NCBI GenBank assembly: GCA_903952785.1
Contig: CAJBHC010000027.1
Coordinates: 1 to 17,573 of the forward strand
Direction: 5' to 3'
Source: an uncultured bacterium
GTDB taxonomy: Bacteria; Patescibacteriota; Minisyncoccia; Phycocordibacterales; CAIZLB01
Length of the DNA: 17,573 nt
Shown here: positions 14,908 to 17,573 of the stretch, piece by piece
Numbering within the stretch: position 1 is the first letter of the stretch
Layout: each line of letters opens with the position of its first letter
Notes under the pieces: generated by a model
Databases searched by the model: none
What the model saw: the letters and a program-made list of their open reading frames with translations, nothing else
Told to the model about the DNA's origin: nothing
Translations under genes and position numbers: made by a program

Positions 14908-15167
14908 TATACACAACACCATCTATGTCACCACTACTTGAAGTTTTTTAGACGATCTTAGAGTTGAATATTATTTTGCATCATAATGCATCAGTGTCAT
15001 GTACCAAGTATCTTCATTTTTTATTGAAGTGTCTACATACACCACGCTATTCTAAACCTTGATCGAGAATATTCTGGATGTATGGATACTGGGTTCGGTA
15101 GGAAGAAACCTTGATCTCTCCCATATTCACCTACTACCGTTATTTATATTATCATAAAAAACACAAA
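14908..15167. other. Gene-free spacer upstream of TR; expected site of the TR RNA promoter
   Basis: Part of the 513-bp gene-free stretch between avd and the target gene. On the minus strand a TR transcript must start here. The best box I found is ATGACA near 15000-14995 with weak AT-rich -10 choices around 14973-14978, not enough for a confident call. Small hairpins are TGCAT-CATA-ATGCA (14977-14990) and CTTCA-8 nt-TGAAG (15012-15029). No credible gene is seen. Confidence 0.35.
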
Positions 15168-15192
15168 ACCCCGAGCAATATTGCATCGGGGT
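15168..15192 (-). terminator. Rho-independent terminator of the DGR target gene
   Basis: ACCCCGA (15168-15174) pairs with TCGGGGT (15186-15192) around an 11-nt loop that can itself pair as CAAT/ATTG. On the minus strand the stem is followed by TTTTGTGTTTTTTAT, a classic U-run. It lies about 100 bp beyond the target stop codon and separates the target transcript from TR. Confidence 0.8.
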
Positions 15193-15245
15193 GGAAGATT
15201 TGAAGGTGTATCTTACCATAACTTTTTTGAGCGTTTCAAGAGCAA

Positions 15246-15281
15246 AGGTCTAAGGGTCTGAGTGCCAGACCTAAGTGACCT
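15246..15281 (-). other. Stem-loop just downstream of VR, likely DGR homing hairpin
   Basis: Core hairpin GGTCTG-AGTGC-CAGACC (15255-15271), a perfect 6-bp stem plus a G-T pair, inside outer arms AGGTC (15246-15250) and GACCT (15277-15281). It lies about 29 bp beyond the IMH end of VR in the sense direction, after the target stop codon. In the Bordetella phage BPP-1 DGR a short stem-loop after VR is needed for efficient homing, and the position here matches. TR has no such hairpin beside it. Function is inferred from position. Confidence 0.6.
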
Positions 15282-15292
15282 AGCTCTGAGGA

Positions 15293-15883
15293 CTACTCGG
15301 CGAGAGACGCCGCAGGGTTGACGTAGTTCCAGTCATCGCCGAGCCAGTAGCAGTCCCAAACCCACTCGCCTCCGCCCCAGTACAGATAGCGAACGTAGAG
15401 GCCGCCACCAGAGTTGCGGTAGATCGTACCCCAGAAGAAGATGTATCGGGTGTTACCCTTCTCGTCTTTCTTCCATTCGTCGGGGATGAGGCTGGTGTTC
15501 GCCTTCAAGTAATCGAGCAGGTTAGCATTGAACACAGGCTTCTTAGCCAACTCCTTGCGGAGGTCGTTGCCTTCAATACGCTTGTCACCCAACTGGTTTG
15601 GTGACAGATAGAGATTGATTTTGCTCGGGTCCCATTCGAACTGTCCACCCTTCTTGTGATCTTCGACTTTCCAGCCGTCGGGCAAGTAGGGGTCAGCATC
15701 AAGGTCGATAACGTGTTTGACGATTTCGATCTTGGCTTGACCAAGAACGACCAGTCTCACTTGCGCGAGAAGGTCTTTCTCGCTGAGTTTCTTGACCTCG
15801 GCATTGTTCCAGCCGTTGCGACCAAAAGCTAGGGCAAGTTCGTGGGCTTGTCCAGTACCCATTTCAAACGTGTTGTTGTTCAT
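15293..15883 (-). CDS. DGR target protein with C-terminal variable region
   Basis: 196 aa from the ATG at 15883, chosen because the protein then begins MNNNTFEMGTGQAHEL, as I recall for related Patescibacteria proteins; an in-frame GTG at 15946 would add 21 residues. The N-terminal part (to about 145) contains DLDADPYLPDGWKVEDHKKG and FEWDPSKINLYLSPNQ, a family frequent in Parcubacteria with unknown function. The end, FFWGTIYRNS to PAASLAE, is a Trp/Tyr/Gly-rich domain, probably the ligand-binding scaffold, and holds VR in residues 155-195. No signal peptide or membrane helix is visible, so it is predicted cytoplasmic unless exported by another route. Its G+C is far above its neighbours (36/60 in 15301-15360 versus 16/60 in RT 13621-13680). 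Confidence 0.9.
   Translation of the reverse strand: MNNNTFEMGTGQAHELALAFGRNGWNNAEVKKLSEKDLLAQVRLVVLGQAKIEIVKHVIDLDADPYLPDGWKVEDHKKGGQFEWDPSKINLYLSPNQLGDKRIEGNDLRKELAKKPVFNANLLDYLKANTSLIPDEWKKDEKGNTRYIFFWGTIYRNSGGGLYVRYLYWGGGEWVWDCYWLGDDWNYVNPAASLAE
15300..15420 (-). repeat. DGR variable repeat (VR) in the target gene
   Basis: Copy of TR at the 3' end of the target gene, ending 5 bp before the stop codon. Fourteen substitutions fall in 11 codons, at residues 159, 161, 170, 172, 173, 177, 178, 179, 182, 183 and 188 of the 196-aa protein, and every one changes the residue. Examples are Asn to Gly at 161 and 170, Lys to Glu at 173, Tyr to Cys at 178 and Asn to Val at 188. Codon 155 (Asn to Tyr) just outside also fits. 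The Trp, Leu and Arg framework residues are unchanged, as expected for a scaffold. Confidence 0.96.
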
Positions 15884-15950
15884 AACGTGTTTTCTATGTT
15901 GTTGACGTGTTAGTTTAACTTGTCTTGAAATGCTAGAGGACGACACATGT

Positions 15951-15998
15951 CGCCATAGCCAGAAAATGTCTATGTTTAGACATCTTTTGGCTATGGCG
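15951..15998 (-). promoter_or_regulatory. Long stem-loop in the 5' leader of the DGR target gene
   Basis: Near-perfect 21-bp inverted repeat, arms 15951-15971 and 15978-15998, with a 6-nt loop and only two mismatched positions. It lies between the target promoter at 16033-16062 and the start codon, so it would fold in the mRNA leader about 70 nt before the ATG. It could act on mRNA stability or translation, or as a DNA site. If translation began at the GTG at 15946, the stem would end 4 nt before the start. Confidence 0.65.
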
Positions 15999-16032
15999 AA
16001 CTCGCGGTTTTTAAAGAACTTTATCGCTTAGT

Positions 16033-16062
16033 ATCATAGCACAGAATATAGCTATCTGTCAA
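16033..16062 (-). promoter_or_regulatory. Strong promoter of the DGR target gene
   Basis: On the minus strand, consensus -35 TTGACA (16062-16057), an 18-bp spacer and -10 TATGAT (16038-16033), preceded by TGC as an extended -10. Transcription would begin near 16026, giving a leader of about 140 nt to the ATG at 15883 that includes the long stem-loop. No other gene lies between. Confidence 0.75.
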
Positions 16063-16172
16063 TGACTATATCGTTACAACTATATTTATAGCCTTTTTAC
16101 AGCACGACCACACTACAAATCCCTTATTCTGCATAGCTATACACCCCCTGTGGTTCTGTCATTAATATATAC

Positions 16173-17522
16173 ATGGAAGTCGCAACTAACAGCCAAGTAT
16201 TAAGACCAACCCTATCCCCTGCTATTAAGCTTAAATATTGTCTATATGCTCGCAAGAGTACCGAGTCAGAAGAACGCCAAATTCTCTCAATAGATTCTCA
16301 AGTTAAGGAAATGCTTCAAATCGCAGAAAGAGAAGATTTGGAAATTGTGGATATCAGGAGAGAATCACATTCAGCCAAAGACTCAGGGGAACGTCCTGTA
16401 TTTAAGGAAATATTGGCTGATATAAGACGTGGTAGGTTCAATGGCATACTTGCATGGGACGCATCAAGAATCTCTCGTAATGCAGGAGATTTAGGTTCAG
16501 TAGTTGATCTAATGGATCAGAAGAGTTTGATTGAGATAAGGACATTCAGTCAAACTTTTGTTAATTCACCTAACGAGAAGTTCCTATTGATGATTCTGTG
16601 TTCTCAAGCAAAGCTTGAGAACGATAACAGAGTTATCAATGTTAAACGAGGATTACGTACAAGGTGTGAAATGGGGCTACGTCCTGGGGTTGCTCCAACT
16701 GGATACTTAAATTCCAAAAGAACCGATGAAAAATGTCAGGCAAATATCGATACAGAAAGAGCTCCTGTTATTAAGAAAATGTTTGAAAAAGTTGCATATG
16801 AGAAATGGAGTGGAAAGAAGTTATATATGTGGTTAAAGTTTGATTTGAACTTTAGAACTGCAAACGGGAAGAAACACTTAAGTCTTGGTAACATATTCAG
16901 GATTCTATATAATCCTTTCTATTATGGAATGTTTGAATATCCAAAGAATAGTGGTAACTGGTATCAAGGAAAGCATGAGCCAATTATCAGCAAAGAATTG
17001 TTTGATCAGACTATCGCACAGCTTAAAAGCAATGTAATGAGAACCGAGAATCAAGAGTTTACGTTCACCAAGTTAATGACTTGTGGATTATGTGGTTCTG
17101 GAATATCAGCCAGTGAGAAATGGAAGAAACAGAATAATGGGAATGTTCATAGATATGTATACTATGGATGTACAAAAGCAAAAGACAAACATTGCAAATG
17201 TGGATATATTGAAGAAAAGGAACTTATCAATCAGTTTGTTGGGTTAATGGACAACGTTAGTTTTGACGATAACTCAATTAAGCAAAAGATTAAGTCTGAG
17301 GTTGAGAGGATTAAGAAGTTTAATAATATAATGTTGGGGATCAAAGAAAAGATTGAAGTTAAAGATTTGGATATCAAGAATTATGCCAAGTATATTTTGA
17401 AGGAAGGGACGGAGGTGGAGAAGCGAGAACTTCTTGGATGTCTAAAAACATCAATCTTTCTAGATAATAAATCAATATCAATAAAACCCCAATATGAACC
17501 GTACCCCAAGAAGTGGACATGA
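16173..17522 (+). CDS. Large serine recombinase (phage-type integrase)
   Basis: 449 aa. The N-terminal resolvase domain shows YARKST with catalytic Ser29, SIDSQ (39-43) and the WDASRISR helix (95-102). The recombinase domain follows (about 155-290, with GLRPGVAPTGYL at 168-179 and NIFRILYNPFYYG at 240-252). A zinc ribbon comes next, CGLC at 304-307 and Cys333, 341 and 343, and then a charged, coiled-coil-like region (about 365-400). It is somewhat short for the family but complete. It should integrate and excise the element by cutting both strands at att sites through a Ser-DNA bond. It is the only integrase-like gene in the window and lies at its right end. The ATG at 16173 has no clear ribosome-binding site; AT-rich boxes just upstream may give a short leader. 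Confidence 0.94.
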   Translation: MEVATNSQVLRPTLSPAIKLKYCLYARKSTESEERQILSIDSQVKEMLQIAEREDLEIVDIRRESHSAKDSGERPVFKEILADIRRGRFNGILAWDASRISRNAGDLGSVVDLMDQKSLIEIRTFSQTFVNSPNEKFLLMILCSQAKLENDNRVINVKRGLRTRCEMGLRPGVAPTGYLNSKRTDEKCQANIDTERAPVIKKMFEKVAYEKWSGKKLYMWLKFDLNFRTANGKKHLSLGNIFRILYNPFYYGMFEYPKNSGNWYQGKHEPIISKELFDQTIAQLKSNVMRTENQEFTFTKLMTCGLCGSGISASEKWKKQNNGNVHRYVYYGCTKAKDKHCKCGYIEEKELINQFVGLMDNVSFDDNSIKQKIKSEVERIKKFNNIMLGIKEKIEVKDLDIKNYAKYILKEGTEVEKRELLGCLKTSIFLDNKSISIKPQYEPYPKKWT

Positions 17523-17573
17523 AAGTGTCTGCTTTTTGTATTTGTTATACAATGTTATTAATTAACGAAATTA

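Noticed and set aside
14654..14922. Open minus-strand frames crossing TR that encode a peptide like the target C-terminus
   Set aside because: The resemblance is explained by TR being the template for VR. Homology ends sharply at 14787 and 14908 and there is no N-terminal domain, so it is not treated as a gene.
14777..17522. Alternative genetic code with TGA read as glycine
   Set aside because: avd and the recombinase both end naturally at TGA at the expected family length, and no gene needs TGA readthrough.
54..17535. GTGTCT-R-CTTT shared by 54-64 and 17525-17535 as att core sites of the serine recombinase
   Set aside because: Eleven positions with one mismatch in AT-rich DNA is weak, and there are no longer flanking similarities. 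It would also place the DEAD-box gene inside the element.
1..17573. CRISPR array, complete tRNA, rRNA, or insertion sequence
   Set aside because: No regularly spaced repeats, no full cloverleaf, no rRNA segments and no transposase were seen on either strand.

Overview
The window looks like a piece of a Candidatus Patescibacteria (CPR) genome, most likely Parcubacteria/Paceibacteria, carrying a phage-like mobile region. This rests on AT-rich compact coding, a DEAD-box helicase of the type usual in that group, a DGR target protein and four-helix-bundle Avd of families I know mainly from those genomes, and TGA used as an ordinary stop (the avd and recombinase genes end in TGA), which argues against the recoded SR1/Gracilibacteria lineages. 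The lineage call is an inference from family resemblance.

Layout, left to right. (1) 155-1837: a probably chromosomal DEAD-box RNA helicase with a long Gly/Ser/Arg-rich N-terminus. (2) 1838-2363: a gene-free stretch holding a GC-rich patch and the last 21 nt of a tRNA-Ser-like gene, possibly the scar or boundary of an integrated element. (3) 6243 down to 2364, minus strand: a defence island made of a 66-aa protein, a patatin phospholipase (CapV-like), a CD-NTase with an AGS-C domain, a three-helix membrane protein and a sigma-region-2-like protein. The phospholipase and CD-NTase form a type I CBASS core. (4) 6244-6451: a divergent control region with one good promoter in each direction and two palindromes. 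It faces a LexA/UmuD-type self-cleaving repressor at 6452-7063. (5) 7070-11093, plus strand: an unknown protein, a ParB-methyltransferase fusion, and the small and large terminase subunits. No portal, capsid or tail gene follows. (6) 13098 down to 11130, minus strand: two membrane-anchored proteins and a secreted thermonuclease. (7) 13102-13245: a non-coding block dense in hairpins, bounded by 14-bp direct repeats. (8) 13361-15883: a complete diversity-generating retroelement (DGR) with reverse transcriptase, Avd, template repeat TR and a target gene with variable repeat VR. (9) 16173-17522: a large serine recombinase, probably the integrase of the element.

The clearest result is the DGR. TR (14787-14907) and VR (15300-15420) align over 121 bp without gaps and differ at 14 positions. 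All 14 are adenines in the sense strand of TR, all change the encoded residue, and none of the 90 non-adenine positions differ. The DGR is unusual in layout: avd lies on the strand opposite to RT, TR and the target, its 3' end only 8 bp from TR, so an RNA running from TR toward RT would be antisense to avd. The avd reading frame also carries a run of nine C near its start. The target gene and TR are much richer in G+C than the RT, avd and recombinase, suggesting they came from a different source.

Taken together, terminase without structural genes, a repressor, a recombinase, CBASS and a DGR suggest either a phage satellite or a partly decayed prophage that carries defence and protein-diversification cargo.
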